Shown here: one piece after another, positions 15,593 through 23,341 of the stretch
Numbering within the stretch: position 1 is the first letter of the stretch
Layout: each line of letters starts with the position of its first letter
Assembly (NCBI GenBank): GCA_030838265.1
Contig: JAUTXA010000010.1
Location: 1-25,861, forward strand
Source: Actinomycetota bacterium
GTDB lineage: Bacteria; Actinomycetota; Acidimicrobiia; Acidimicrobiales; BP-101
Direction of reading: 5' to 3'
DNA: 25,861 bases
The notes under the pieces: generated by a model
What the model was told of the DNA's origin: nothing
The model's database searches: none
Seen by the model: the letters and a program-made list of their open reading frames with translations, nothing else
Translations under genes and position numbers: made by a program

Positions 15593-16182
15593 GACGACAT
15601 GAAGGCGACGGCGACGGTCGACCCGGCGGCGCGGTCGAGGGTGGCGATGCGGCGACCCGGTTGGACGGCCTCCTTGGCGGGATGGAGCCGGTCGCCGAGG
15701 AAGGCGGCCGTGGCGTCGAGGTCGGCGACGGTGAAGGCCAATCCGAAGAAGCGCGGCACACCGTCGCCCTGCTGGCCGGGCGTGCCGATGACCTCGAGGA
15801 TCGTCGGCCCGACGCGGAAGAAGGCCTGCTGCAAGGGGCGCTCGTAGGTCTGCCCGGCGTCTCGCCGCCGCCGCAGCTCGTAGCCGGCTCGCTCGAGGGC
15901 GCCGATGGTGCGCTCGAGATCGGGAGTCGCCAGCACCACGTGATCGAGACTGGTCACGCCATTCGGGTGGTCCTCCCCGGTTTTGGCCCCAGAAAGCGAT
16001 GGCGGCTCGACGTAGGGGATGCCGTCGATGTCGGCCACCGACCAGGCCCGGATGCCCTTCTGCTCGCCGCCGAGCACGTGAGCCACGCCCGCCGTCCAGG
16101 CCACGCCGTCGTCGACTGCGAACCCGAGGTCCTCCCAGACGGCAGGGGAGTCGCCCACGAGGAGGGCCAGCGTGCCGGACAT
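15589..16182 (-). CDS. VOC (glyoxalase-like) family protein
   Basis: The 197-residue protein holds a vicinal-oxygen-chelate module. VTSLDHVVLATPDLERTI is the typical first strand-helix, with His as a likely metal ligand, and FFRVGPTILEVIGTP supplies a Glu ligand near the end of the module. A second half follows with FFGLAFTVADLDATAAFLGDRL. The first 65 residues (MSGTLALLVGDSPAVWEDLGF...) look like a divergent additional VOC-like unit. I start at ATG 16182 because a -10 element lies 7 nt upstream. Coupling to a carboxyltransferase (ATGA) makes a role in acyl-CoA metabolism, for instance as a methylmalonyl-CoA epimerase-like enzyme, a reasonable but unproven idea. Confidence 0.78.
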   Translation of the reverse strand: MSGTLALLVGDSPAVWEDLGFAVDDGVAWTAGVAHVLGGEQKGIRAWSVADIDGIPYVEPPSLSGAKTGEDHPNGVTSLDHVVLATPDLERTIGALERAGYELRRRRDAGQTYERPLQQAFFRVGPTILEVIGTPGQQGDGVPRFFGLAFTVADLDATAAFLGDRLHPAKEAVQPGRRIATLDRAAGSTVAVAFMSS

Positions 16183-16189
16183 CGGGGCC

Positions 16190-16195
16190 ACCGTA
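16190..16195 (-). promoter_or_regulatory. Probable -10 element for leaderless VOC gene
   Basis: On the minus strand TACGGT ends 7 nt before the ATG at 16182, with no Shine-Dalgarno between them. It would drive the VOC-carboxyltransferase unit. Confidence 0.5.
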
Positions 16196-16239
16196 ATTCG
16201 CTCGGTGGAAGGGGGGCCGCGGGTGTAGAACCGCGGGCC

Positions 16240-17295
16240 GTGTCCGGCCCCCAACCCACGATCGAGCCCTTCGACATCGACCACGCGTCGGATGCCGAGC
16301 TGGCCGCTCTCCACGACCTCGAGGTCAGCCTCGAGCTCGAGGCGTTGCCGGACGTGCCCGTCCCGCCGCTGGCCCACACCGTGGCGTCCATTCGCCACGT
16401 CCCGCCTGAGCGGGTGAGGCAGTACTGGGCTGTCTGGGACACCGATCGCAGCCGCATGCTGGCCCGTGCTCACGCGGCATGGGACGAGCGCGAGGACAAC
16501 CGCCACCTCGCCTTCGGCTACATCGGCGTCCGCCCCGACCTCCGGCGTCAAGGGGTGGGCTCCGCCCTCCTCGCCACCATCGTCGATCACACCGAAGCGG
16601 CCGGTCGGTCGACGGTCTGGCTCGACGCCCGCTCCGAGGGTGCCCAAGGCGAGGCGGCCGAGGGCTTCCTCGCCGCCCGCGGCCTCGAACGCAAGCAGCT
16701 GGGCCGGCGCAGCCACTTGCGGCTCGACCATGTCGACGACGCCCTGCTTCAGACCTGGGTCGACCGAGCGGCTCAGCGAGCAGAGGGCTACTCGTTGCTG
16801 CAGTGGGACCAGCGGTGTCCCGACGATCTCGTCGAGGCCTTCGTGGCCGCCAAGCACGTTATGAACAGCGCGCCCAAGGACGACCTCGACTTCGAGGACG
16901 AGGTCTTCACCGTCGACCTGTGGCGCGATCGCGAAGCGGCGCTGATCGCCCGCGGACAGAACCTGTGGACCGTCGCCGCCCGCCATGACGAGAGCGGGGA
17001 CATCGCCGGCTACACCGAGATCGCCCACCTCAGCACTTGGCCGGCCATGGCGTACCAGGAGGACACCGGCGTCTGGCATGTCCACCGCAACAAGGGCCTC
17101 GGGCGCTGGCTCAAGGCGGCCATGCTCCAGCGGGTCAAGGCCGAGACGCCCGACCTCGAGCGCATCGAGACCTGGAACGCAGGGAGCAACGAAGCGATGC
17201 TCGGCATCAACATCGCCCTCGGGTTCGAGGTGGTCGACTGGTGGGGCGAGTGGCAGGGCAAGACCGAGCAGATCCGTAAGGCAACGGGGGGATGA
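16240..17295 (+). CDS. Tandem-GNAT acetyltransferase-like protein, copy 1
   Basis: The 351-residue protein looks like two fused GNAT folds. In the N-terminal half the acetyl-CoA-binding motif A is intact (YIGVRPDLRRQGVGSALL). The C-terminal half has LWTVAARHDESGDIAGYTEI and HVHRNKGLGRWLKAAMLQ followed by IETWNAGSNEAMLGINIALGF, written here in parts, the motif A/B arrangement of GNATs. The start is set at the GTG at 16240, just after a TAGAAC box; the long open frame upstream overlaps the divergent VOC gene and does not read as protein. The next gene is a paralogue of the same length and layout. The acceptor substrate is unknown. Confidence 0.82.
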   Translation: MSGPQPTIEPFDIDHASDAELAALHDLEVSLELEALPDVPVPPLAHTVASIRHVPPERVRQYWAVWDTDRSRMLARAHAAWDEREDNRHLAFGYIGVRPDLRRQGVGSALLATIVDHTEAAGRSTVWLDARSEGAQGEAAEGFLAARGLERKQLGRRSHLRLDHVDDALLQTWVDRAAQRAEGYSLLQWDQRCPDDLVEAFVAAKHVMNSAPKDDLDFEDEVFTVDLWRDREAALIARGQNLWTVAARHDESGDIAGYTEIAHLSTWPAMAYQEDTGVWHVHRNKGLGRWLKAAMLQRVKAETPDLERIETWNAGSNEAMLGINIALGFEVVDWWGEWQGKTEQIRKATGG

Positions 17296-17299
17296 CCGG

Positions 17300-18361
17300 A
17301 TGGCGAGCACCACTGACCTGAACGTCGAGCCCTTCGACGTCGACACGGCCACCGAGGCCGAGCTCAAGGCCCGGCACGCCCTGCTCAACGCCATCGAGCA
17401 GGAGACGGCGCCGGAGGATCCCCCGACGCCGTACGGCTCGATGGTCGAGGACTTCCGGACCAAAATGTCGTGGCGGGAGTCCGACCGGTGGGCCGTCTGG
17501 GACGGGTCCGATCACTCCCGGATGGTCGGTTTCGCCGTCCTCAATCGTCAGTACACCGAGAGCAACCGGAACCTGGCGTGGTTCTGGATCGAAGTCGATC
17601 GAGACCACAGGGGCCAGCACCTGGCGACGCGACTGCTCGAGCAGGTGGTCGCGGCGGCCGAGGCCGACGAGCGCACCCTTCTCGGCTGTGGCGCTATCCA
17701 AGACAGCGACGGCGCCGGCTTCCTCGATGCCTTGGGCGCCACCAACCGCGCCATCGAGCGCAAGAGCAGGCTCGACATACGCGAGGTCGACGACGCCCTG
17801 CTGCAACAGTGGGTCGACGAGGCGGCGGTGAAGGCTCCGGGCTACTCGCTCGTGGTCTGGGACGCACCCACGCCGGAGGAGCACATCGAGGGCTACGTGC
17901 GCATCTCCCATGTGATGAACACGGCACCGCGCGACGACCTCGAGATGGAGGATTCGGTCCACACCGTCGAGCGCCAGCGGGAGTTGGAGGAGAGGTCCCT
18001 CGCCACAGGGCATCGGTGGCACACGGTCTGCGCCCGACACGACGACAGCGGCGACTTCGCCGGCTTCACCGACGTCGGGTTCTCGAAGTGGTTCGACGAC
18101 CTGGGCTGGCAGGGCGGCACGGCGGTCGACCCGGTGCACCGGGGCAAGGGCATCGGCCGCTGGCTGAAGGCGGCCATGCTCCAGCACCTCAAGGTCGCCA
18201 AACCCGACATCTGGCGGATCGACACGTGGAACGCCGGCAGCAACGAGCACATGCTGGCCATCAACAACGACCTCGGCTTCGAGGTCGTGCAGTGGTTCGG
18301 TGACTGGCAGGTGCCCACCGCCGAGCTCAAGGCGGCGGTGGCGAAGCGACTGGGGAGCTAG
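17300..18361 (+). CDS. Tandem-GNAT acetyltransferase-like protein, copy 2
   Basis: The 353-residue paralogue of the preceding gene starts 4 nt after its stop, at an ATG preceded by GGGGGGA. Shared blocks include an NVEPFDVDTATEAEL-like opening, a DRWAVWD block, a DDALLQQWVDEAA block, HVMNTAPRDDLEMED, GRWLKAAMLQ and DTWNAGSNEHML. In the first half motif A is degraded (VDRDHRGQHLATRLL), whereas the second half has an intact HRGKGIGRWLK. It probably arose by gene duplication and the halves may have diverged in function. The gene ends overlapping the last codon of the convergent bL37 gene. Confidence 0.83.
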   Translation: MASTTDLNVEPFDVDTATEAELKARHALLNAIEQETAPEDPPTPYGSMVEDFRTKMSWRESDRWAVWDGSDHSRMVGFAVLNRQYTESNRNLAWFWIEVDRDHRGQHLATRLLEQVVAAAEADERTLLGCGAIQDSDGAGFLDALGATNRAIERKSRLDIREVDDALLQQWVDEAAVKAPGYSLVVWDAPTPEEHIEGYVRISHVMNTAPRDDLEMEDSVHTVERQRELEERSLATGHRWHTVCARHDDSGDFAGFTDVGFSKWFDDLGWQGGTAVDPVHRGKGIGRWLKAAMLQHLKVAKPDIWRIDTWNAGSNEHMLAINNDLGFEVVQWFGDWQVPTAELKAAVAKRLGS

Positions 18362-18444
18362 CCCCGGCCCGCGTTCGGCTTGGTGCCGTGGTTGGCCTTT
18401 GACTTGCGGGCCTTCATCTTGCGCTTGTTGGTCTTCTTCGACAT
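18358..18444 (-). CDS. Ribosomal protein bL37
   Basis: This 28-residue, very basic protein (MSKKTNKRKMKARKS, then KANHGTKPNAGRG) matches the small actinobacterial large-subunit protein bL37, whose hallmark is a C-terminal KANHGxxPNA. bL37 was identified in mycobacterial ribosome structures. No Shine-Dalgarno precedes the ATG; a TACTCT box on the minus strand ends 11 nt upstream. The stop overlaps the stop of the convergent GNAT gene, and the gene diverges from ychF with only 41 bp between start codons. Confidence 0.88.
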   Translation of the reverse strand: MSKKTNKRKMKARKSKANHGTKPNAGRG

Positions 18445-18455
18445 GGCAGTCGGAG

Positions 18456-18461
18456 AGAGTA
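18456..18461 (-). promoter_or_regulatory. Probable -10 element for bL37 gene
   Basis: TACTCT on the minus strand ends 11 nt before the bL37 ATG, which would give a very short leader without a ribosome binding site. The bS22 gene in this window has the same arrangement and the same spacing. Confidence 0.45.
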
Positions 18462-18472
18462 GCGGTCGGCAG

Positions 18473-18478
18473 TAGATT
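18473..18478 (+). promoter_or_regulatory. Probable -10 element for leaderless ychF
   Basis: TAGATT ends 7 nt before the ychF ATG and no Shine-Dalgarno lies between. A transcript starting near the A of ATG is expected. Confidence 0.55.
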
Positions 18479-18485
18479 CTGACGA

Positions 18486-19562
18486 ATGGAGCGCCTCGGC
18501 ATCGTCGGTCTCCCCAATGCCGGGAAGTCCGCACTGTTCAACGCCCTCACGGGCGGCTCGGCCCTCGTCGCGCCCCACCCCTTCTCGACGACCGAGACCA
18601 ACGTGGGGATGGCGCGGGTCCACGACCCCCGCCTGCTGGCCCTCTCCGAGATGAGCGAGAGCAAGAAGACGGTGCCCGCCACCGTCGAGTTCGTCGACAT
18701 CGCAGGCCTGGTGGCGGGCGCGTCCACGGGCGAAGGTCTGGGCAACCGCTTCCTCGCCGGGGTGCGGGAGGCCGACGCCCTCACCCTCGTCCTGCGAGCC
18801 TTCGTCGACGAGAACGTGGTCGGCGGCCACGACCCTGTCGACGACCTCGCCGTCCTCGAGCTCGAGCTGGTGCTGGCCGATGCCGCCACCGTCGAGAGCC
18901 AGATCAACAAGCGCCGGAAGGCGGCCCGGGCCGACAAGTCGCTGGCCTCCGAGGTGGTCGCGCTCGAAGCGGCCGAGGCCGTGCTGCAAGCCGGCACCCC
19001 CATCTACCGGTCGAACCTCGACGCCGACCAGCGCAACCTGCTCAAGCCCTTCTTCCTGCTCACCAACAAGCCCGTCCTGGCCGTGGTCAACCTGGGTGAG
19101 GATCAGGTGGCCGAGGCCGACGCCATCGTCAAAGCGGTGGCCGACGAGGTGGCGGGGGCGGCCGAGGTGCTGGGCGTGAGCGTCCAGCTCGAGGCCGAGG
19201 CGGCCCAGCTCAGCGACGAGGAGCGGACGGAGCTGCTCGAGGGCTTGGGCCTCGGAGAGGGTGCACTGCCCCGAGTGGTGCGGGCCGCCTATCACCTGCT
19301 CGGTCTGCGCACCTTCCTCACGACCGGCGACAAGGAGTCCCGGGCCTGGACCTTAAGGGCCGGGGCCAAGGCGCCGGAGTGCGCGGGGGTCATCCACTCC
19401 GACCTGCAGCGCGGGTTCATCAGGGCCGAGGTCATCCACTGGGACGAGCTTCTCGACCTCGGGTCGTGGAACAAGGCCAAGGAGGTCGGACGCCTTCGGG
19501 TCGAGGGGAAGGACTACGAGGTCGTCGACGGCGACGTCCTAGAGATTCGCTTCAACGTCTGA
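18486..19562 (+). CDS. ychF: Redox-regulated ATPase/GTPase YchF (Obg family)
   Basis: The 358-residue cytoplasmic P-loop protein has GLPNAGKS at residues 8-15, the switch segment PHPFSTTETNVG, the DxxG motif in VEFVDIAGLVAGAS, the coiled-coil arm region around QINKRRKAARADKSL, and VVNLGED in place of the canonical NKxD specificity motif, which in YchF/OLA1 proteins goes with ATP preference. The C-terminal TGS domain begins around LRTFLTTGDKESRAW and includes AGVIHSDLQRGFIRAEVIHW, given here in pieces. The protein binds ribosomes and is linked to stress responses in other bacteria. Length and domain order are complete. It is the likely first gene of a unit with the DUF192 gene and rsmI. Confidence 0.96.
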   Translation: MERLGIVGLPNAGKSALFNALTGGSALVAPHPFSTTETNVGMARVHDPRLLALSEMSESKKTVPATVEFVDIAGLVAGASTGEGLGNRFLAGVREADALTLVLRAFVDENVVGGHDPVDDLAVLELELVLADAATVESQINKRRKAARADKSLASEVVALEAAEAVLQAGTPIYRSNLDADQRNLLKPFFLLTNKPVLAVVNLGEDQVAEADAIVKAVADEVAGAAEVLGVSVQLEAEAAQLSDEERTELLEGLGLGEGALPRVVRAAYHLLGLRTFLTTGDKESRAWTLRAGAKAPECAGVIHSDLQRGFIRAEVIHWDELLDLGSWNKAKEVGRLRVEGKDYEVVDGDVLEIRFNV

Positions 19563-19581
19563 GCCATGGCGTGGTGACTCG

Positions 19582-19914
19582 ATGGCCTGGCTGATGAGAG
19601 ATGGCGATGTGCTCGCCGCGCTCGAGGTGGCCGAGTCGTTCGGGGCCCGGCTCAAGGGCCTGTTGGGACGGGATGGCCTCGACGGCGCCCTGCTCATCCG
19701 CAAGGCCCGATCGGTGCACACGTTGGGGATGCGCTTCCCGATCGACGTGGCCTACTGCGACCGTGCCCTGCGCGTGGTCGACGTGCGCTGCGGGATGCGT
19801 CCGCACCGAATGGGACGGGCCCGCTTCACCGCCCGCTGCGTCATCGAAGCCGAGGCCGGCGCCTTCGAGCGGTGGCGCCTCCGGCCGGGCGACCAGCTCG
19901 AGGTCAAGGGGTGA
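19582..19914 (+). CDS. DUF192 family protein
   Basis: The 110-residue protein matches DUF192: GARLKGLLGRDGLDGALLI, then ARSVHTLGMRFPIDVAYCD, and an ending with RWRLRPGDQLEV. These are the conserved family blocks. No signal peptide is visible, in contrast to many proteobacterial members that are exported. The molecular function of the family is unknown. It lies 19 nt after ychF, and its stop overlaps the GTG start of rsmI. Confidence 0.87.
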   Translation: MAWLMRDGDVLAALEVAESFGARLKGLLGRDGLDGALLIRKARSVHTLGMRFPIDVAYCDRALRVVDVRCGMRPHRMGRARFTARCVIEAEAGAFERWRLRPGDQLEVKG

Positions 19915-20774
19915 CGGCGGGGGAAAGCGAGGGCGCCTTGATGCTCGTGGCCACCCCTATCGGCAACCTCGGCGACCTGTCGCCTCGCTCCCGTGCCTCC
20001 CTGGCCGAGGCCGACGTCATCGGCTGCGAGGACACCCGCCGCACCCGGCAGCTGCTGACGGCGTGCGCCATCACCGGCAAGAGGCTCATCAGCGTCCACG
20101 AGCACAACGAGCAGGCTCGGGCGATCGAGATCGTCGAGCTGGTCCGCTCGGGCCGTCGCGTCGCCTTGGTCACCGACGCCGGCATGCCCGCCATCTCCGA
20201 TCCTGGCGAGCGGGTGGTGGCCGCAGTGGCCGCGGCCGGCCTGCGGGTCGAGGCCATCCCCGGGCCTTCGGCTGTCGTCATGGCGCTGGCCTTGTCGGGC
20301 CTCGCCACCGAGCGCTTCACCTTCCACGGCTTCCTCCCCCGCAAGGGCAAGGACCGCAAGGCCCGAGTGGCCGAGGTGGCGGCGGCGTCGATGACCGGTG
20401 TGCTCTACGAGGCCCCCAACCGGGTGGCCGCAACCCTGGCCGACCTGGCCGAGGTGTGCGGTAGTGACCGCCGGGTGGTGCTCGCCCGCGAGCTGACCAA
20501 GCTGCACGAGGAGGTGTGGCGGGGCGATCTGGCCTCCGCTGTCGACCACGTGGCCGCCCACGAGCCGCGCGGCGAGTTCGTGATCGTGATCGCGGGAGCG
20601 CCGGCTCTCGACCGCGAGATCGACGACGACGTCATCCTGGGCGCGCTGGCCGACCGACGCGATGCGGGACTCTCGAACCGTGACGCTTCGGCCGAGGTGG
20701 CGGCCGACCTGGGCCTGCCGAAGCGCCGGGTCTACGACCTGGCCGTCAGCCGTCGCCCTCGGCCGGCGAGCTGA
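19911..20774 (+). CDS. rsmI: 16S rRNA (cytidine1402-2'-O)-methyltransferase
   Basis: RsmI 2'-O-methylates C1402 of 16S rRNA in the decoding centre using S-adenosylmethionine. The 287-residue product has LVATPIGNLGDLSPR, CEDTRRTRQLL, SVHEHNE, LVTDAGMPAISDPGERVV, IPGPSAVVMALALSGL, FHGFLPRKGKDRKAR and LYEAPNRVAATL, all family blocks in order. LARELTKLHEEVWRG is the conserved late motif. I use the GTG at 19911, which overlaps the DUF192 stop and aligns the GALMLVATP segment with the usual GTLYLVATP; ATG 19941 with GAGGG upstream is an alternative. Its last 29 bases overlap the end of the minus-strand AbrB gene. Confidence 0.95.
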   Translation: MTAGESEGALMLVATPIGNLGDLSPRSRASLAEADVIGCEDTRRTRQLLTACAITGKRLISVHEHNEQARAIEIVELVRSGRRVALVTDAGMPAISDPGERVVAAVAAAGLRVEAIPGPSAVVMALALSGLATERFTFHGFLPRKGKDRKARVAEVAAASMTGVLYEAPNRVAATLADLAEVCGSDRRVVLARELTKLHEEVWRGDLASAVDHVAAHEPRGEFVIVIAGAPALDREIDDDVILGALADRRDAGLSNRDASAEVAADLGLPKRRVYDLAVSRRPRPAS

Positions 20775-21015
20775 GCTCGGCCGCGCACGAGCGGCAGACG
20801 AGCTTGCCCCAGTGCTCGACGAGCTCCTCGCCGTCGTCGCCACCGGTCTCGCAAAAGACGCACCGGGCCTCGATCTTCTTGAGCAGGATGGTGCCTTCGT
20901 CGATGCTGATTCCTAGGGCGTCACCGGATTGGATCCCGAGGAGGCGGCGCATCTCGGCGGGCAGAACGATCCGTCCGAGATCATCGACCTTGCGCGCCAT
21001 ACCCGTGTTTTTCAC
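20746..21015 (-). CDS. AbrB-type transcriptional regulator with CxxC/CxxC zinc-ribbon-like tail
   Basis: The first half (MKNTGMARKVDDLGRIVLP, AEMRRLLGI) closely follows the start of Bacillus AbrB (MKSTGIVRKVDELGR), so the GTG at 21015 is the start rather than the internal ATG at 21000. This forms a swapped-hairpin AbrB DNA-binding domain. The second half carries C52/C55 (CVFC) and C74/C77 (CRSC), which would bind zinc or respond to redox. It has 89 residues. It diverges from metG across 37 bp, so it may affect its own and metG promoters; that is inference. The 3' end overlaps rsmI on the other strand by 29 bases. Confidence 0.88.
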   Translation of the reverse strand: MKNTGMARKVDDLGRIVLPAEMRRLLGIQSGDALGISIDEGTILLKKIEARCVFCETGGDDGEELVEHWGKLVCRSCAAELSSPAEGDG

Positions 21016-21040
21016 TGGCTGATAGCCCGGGTCACGCCGG

Positions 21041-21046
21041 TACTGT
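21041..21046 (+). promoter_or_regulatory. Probable -10 element for leaderless metG
   Basis: TACTGT ends 6 nt before the GTG of metG, with no Shine-Dalgarno in between. It would be the main promoter of the metG-tatD unit. Confidence 0.55.
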
Positions 21047-21052
21047 ACGCAG

Positions 21053-22564
21053 GTGGCCCGCTTCTACGTGACGACTCCGATCTACTACGTCAATGACGTC
21101 CCCCACGTGGGGTCTGCCTACACGACCGTCAACGCTGATGGCCTGGCCCGCTGGCACCGCCTGCTCGGCGACGACACCTTCTTCCTCACCGGCACCGATG
21201 AGCACGGCCTCAAGATCCAGCGGGCGGCCGACGAGAACGGCCTGACCCCCCAAGAGCAGGCCGACCAGACGAGCGAGCGCTTCAAGGAGGCATGGAAGCT
21301 CCTCGACATCAGCTACGACGACTTCATCCGCACCACCGAGCCCCGGCACCGGGTCGCCGTCCAACAGCTGTTGCAGGAGATCTACGACAACGGTGACATC
21401 GAGCTCGAGACCTACGAGGGCCCCTATTGCGTGTCCTGCGAGGGCTATTACGCCGAGAGCGACCTCATCGACGGCGTTCTGTGTCCCATCCACCTGCGCC
21501 CGGTCGAGACCCTGTCCGAGGAGAACTACTTCTTCAAGCTGTCGCGCTACGAGCAGCCCCTGCTCGACTGGTACGCCGCCCATCCCGACTTCGTGCAACC
21601 CGACTCGAAGCGCAACGAGGCCATCGGCCTGATCAAGGGCGGGCTGCGTGACATCTCGATCACCCGTACCTCGCTCGACTGGGGTGTCCCGGTGCCGTGG
21701 GCCGATGGTCACGTCTTCTACGTCTGGTACGACGCCCTCATCAACTACGCCACGGCCGTGGGCTATGGCTCCGAGCCCGAGCGGTTCGAGCAGTGGTGGC
21801 CCCACGTGCACCACCTCATCGGCAAGGACATCCTCCGCTTTCACTGCGTCTACTGGCCAGCCATGCTGCTGTCGGCGGGCATCGAGCCGCTGCCCCACAT
21901 CAACGTTCACGGCTTCCTGCTGGTCGGCGGCGAGAAGATCTCGAAGAGCGGCCAGAAGCTGACCGCCATCACCCCGGCCGAGCTGGTCGACGAGTTCGGG
22001 GTCGATCCGCTCCGCTATCACCTGCTCCGTCACACGCCGCTCGGCGCCGACGGCGAGTTCTCGTTCGAGGCCATCACCGAGCGCTACAACGCCGACCTGG
22101 CCAACAACCTGGGCAACCTGCTCTCGCGCGTCGCCACGGTGGTGGGAAGCAAGTGCGACGGTGTCGGGCCGGCACCGTCGCCGGCCTCGCCCCTCGCCGC
22201 GGTGGCCGCCGAGGTCTACGGGGCGGTGGCCGCGGCGTGGGACGCCATCTCGCCCAGCGACGCCCTCGATGCCACGTGGCGGCTCATTCGCGAGACCAAC
22301 GCCGCTCTCGAGGCGGCCGAGCCCTGGAAGGCCGACCCCGGCCCGGAGGTCGACGCCGTGCTCGGCGATGCCCTCGAGGTGTTGCGCATCGTGTCGATCC
22401 TGGCCTCGCCCGCCTTGCCGACGGCGCCGGCCGAGGTGTGGCGGCGCATCGGGCTCCCCGGCCGGCCCGCCGAGCAGCGCCTGCCCCACGCGGCCGAGTG
22501 GGGCGGCTACCCGGGCCGGCTCCCGGTCGAGAAGGGCCCGCCCCTCTTCCCTCGGAAGAAGTAG
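21053..22564 (+). CDS. metG: Methionyl-tRNA synthetase
   Basis: MetRS charges tRNA-Met, including the initiator. The 503-residue class I enzyme starts RFYVTTPIYYVNDVPHVGSAY, here H18-V19-G20-S21 as the HIGH variant, and has the KMSKS variant KISKS at 295-299. FLTGTDEHGLKIQ is the methionine-site signature. In the connective peptide, C126, C129, C144 and H147 (YCVSCEG, LCPIH) form one likely zinc site. The C-terminal helical anticodon domain contains NNLGNLLSRV and WRLIRETNAALEAAEPW. There is no extra C-terminal tRNA-binding domain, as in the short actinobacterial form. The GTG start follows a -10 element closely. tatD begins 2 nt after the stop. Confidence 0.96.
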   Translation: MARFYVTTPIYYVNDVPHVGSAYTTVNADGLARWHRLLGDDTFFLTGTDEHGLKIQRAADENGLTPQEQADQTSERFKEAWKLLDISYDDFIRTTEPRHRVAVQQLLQEIYDNGDIELETYEGPYCVSCEGYYAESDLIDGVLCPIHLRPVETLSEENYFFKLSRYEQPLLDWYAAHPDFVQPDSKRNEAIGLIKGGLRDISITRTSLDWGVPVPWADGHVFYVWYDALINYATAVGYGSEPERFEQWWPHVHHLIGKDILRFHCVYWPAMLLSAGIEPLPHINVHGFLLVGGEKISKSGQKLTAITPAELVDEFGVDPLRYHLLRHTPLGADGEFSFEAITERYNADLANNLGNLLSRVATVVGSKCDGVGPAPSPASPLAAVAAEVYGAVAAAWDAISPSDALDATWRLIRETNAALEAAEPWKADPGPEVDAVLGDALEVLRIVSILASPALPTAPAEVWRRIGLPGRPAEQRLPHAAEWGGYPGRLPVEKGPPLFPRKK

Positions 22565-22566
22565 CG

Positions 22567-23313
22567 GTGTGGGCTGACAGCCACTGCCACGTTCCCTACG
22601 AGGGCGTGGGCTTCGAGGTGATCGACGAGGCCGTCGCCGCCGGCGTCACCCGGCTCATCAGCGTGGGCACCGACGCCAAGCAGTCGGCGGCTGCCATCGA
22701 TGTGGCGAGAGCCCACGACAACGTCTGGGCCACGGTGGGGCTGCATCCCCACGACGCCGTGAACGGTGTCGACTCCCTCGACTCGGTCTGGTTCACCGAC
22801 CCGCGTGTCGTGGCCGTGGGGGAGTGCGGGCTCGACTACCACTACGACCACTCGCCCCGCGACGTGCAACGGCGCGCCTTCGCCGAGCAGATCGCCTTGG
22901 CCCACCGCCACGACCTCGCCCTGGTGATCCACACCCGCGAGGCGTGGGACGACACCTTCGACATTCTCGCGGCCGAGGGACGGCCCGAGCGGACGGTCTT
23001 CCACTGCTTCACGGGTGGCCCCATCGAGGCCCGCCGGGCCCTCGACATCGGCGCCACCCTCAGCTTCAGCGGCATCGTGACCTTCAAGGGCGCGGCCGAG
23101 GTTCGGGAGGCGGCGGCGCTGTGCCCCACCGACCGGCTGCTGGTCGAGACCGACAGCCCGTTCCTCACGCCCGTGCCCCACCGGGGCCGTCCCAACACGC
23201 CGGCCTACGTCCCGCTCGTGGGGGCAGCCGTGGCCGGGGCCAAGGGACTTCCCGTCGAGGAGATCGAGGCCGCCACGTGGAACAACACCAGTGTGATCTT
23301 CGGTTTGCAGTAG
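22567..23313 (+). CDS. tatD: TatD family metal-dependent hydrolase/DNase
   Basis: The 248-residue TIM-barrel protein has the metal ligands of the family: H6 and H8 in DSHCHVPY, the bridging Glu in VAVGECGLDYHYD, then His in LVIHTREAWDD, His in TVFHCFTGG, and Asp in LLVETDSPFL. TatD proteins are 3'-5' exonuclease-like enzymes on DNA or RNA; the exact role in actinobacteria is unsettled. The GTG start comes 2 nt after the metG stop, so the genes are co-transcribed and probably coupled. A hairpin starts directly after the stop codon. Confidence 0.94.
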   Translation: MWADSHCHVPYEGVGFEVIDEAVAAGVTRLISVGTDAKQSAAAIDVARAHDNVWATVGLHPHDAVNGVDSLDSVWFTDPRVVAVGECGLDYHYDHSPRDVQRRAFAEQIALAHRHDLALVIHTREAWDDTFDILAAEGRPERTVFHCFTGGPIEARRALDIGATLSFSGIVTFKGAAEVREAAALCPTDRLLVETDSPFLTPVPHRGRPNTPAYVPLVGAAVAGAKGLPVEEIEAATWNNTSVIFGLQ

Positions 23314-23341
23314 CCGGGAGGCCCCTCCTAGGGTCTCCCGG
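23314..23341 (+). terminator. Hairpin after tatD
   Basis: CCGGGAG (23314-23320) pairs with CTCCCGG (23335-23341), and inside it CCCT (23323-23326) pairs with AGGG (23330-23333). It starts at the base after the tatD stop. No T-run follows, so it may terminate, attenuate, or protect the metG-tatD mRNA end. The TAGGGT inside it could instead be a -10 element for the next gene. Confidence 0.55.

Noticed and set aside
16183..17463. N-terminal extension of the VOC frame up to 17463
   Set aside because: It runs antisense through the GNAT gene and does not read as protein; a leaderless-type start at 16182 explains the VOC gene.
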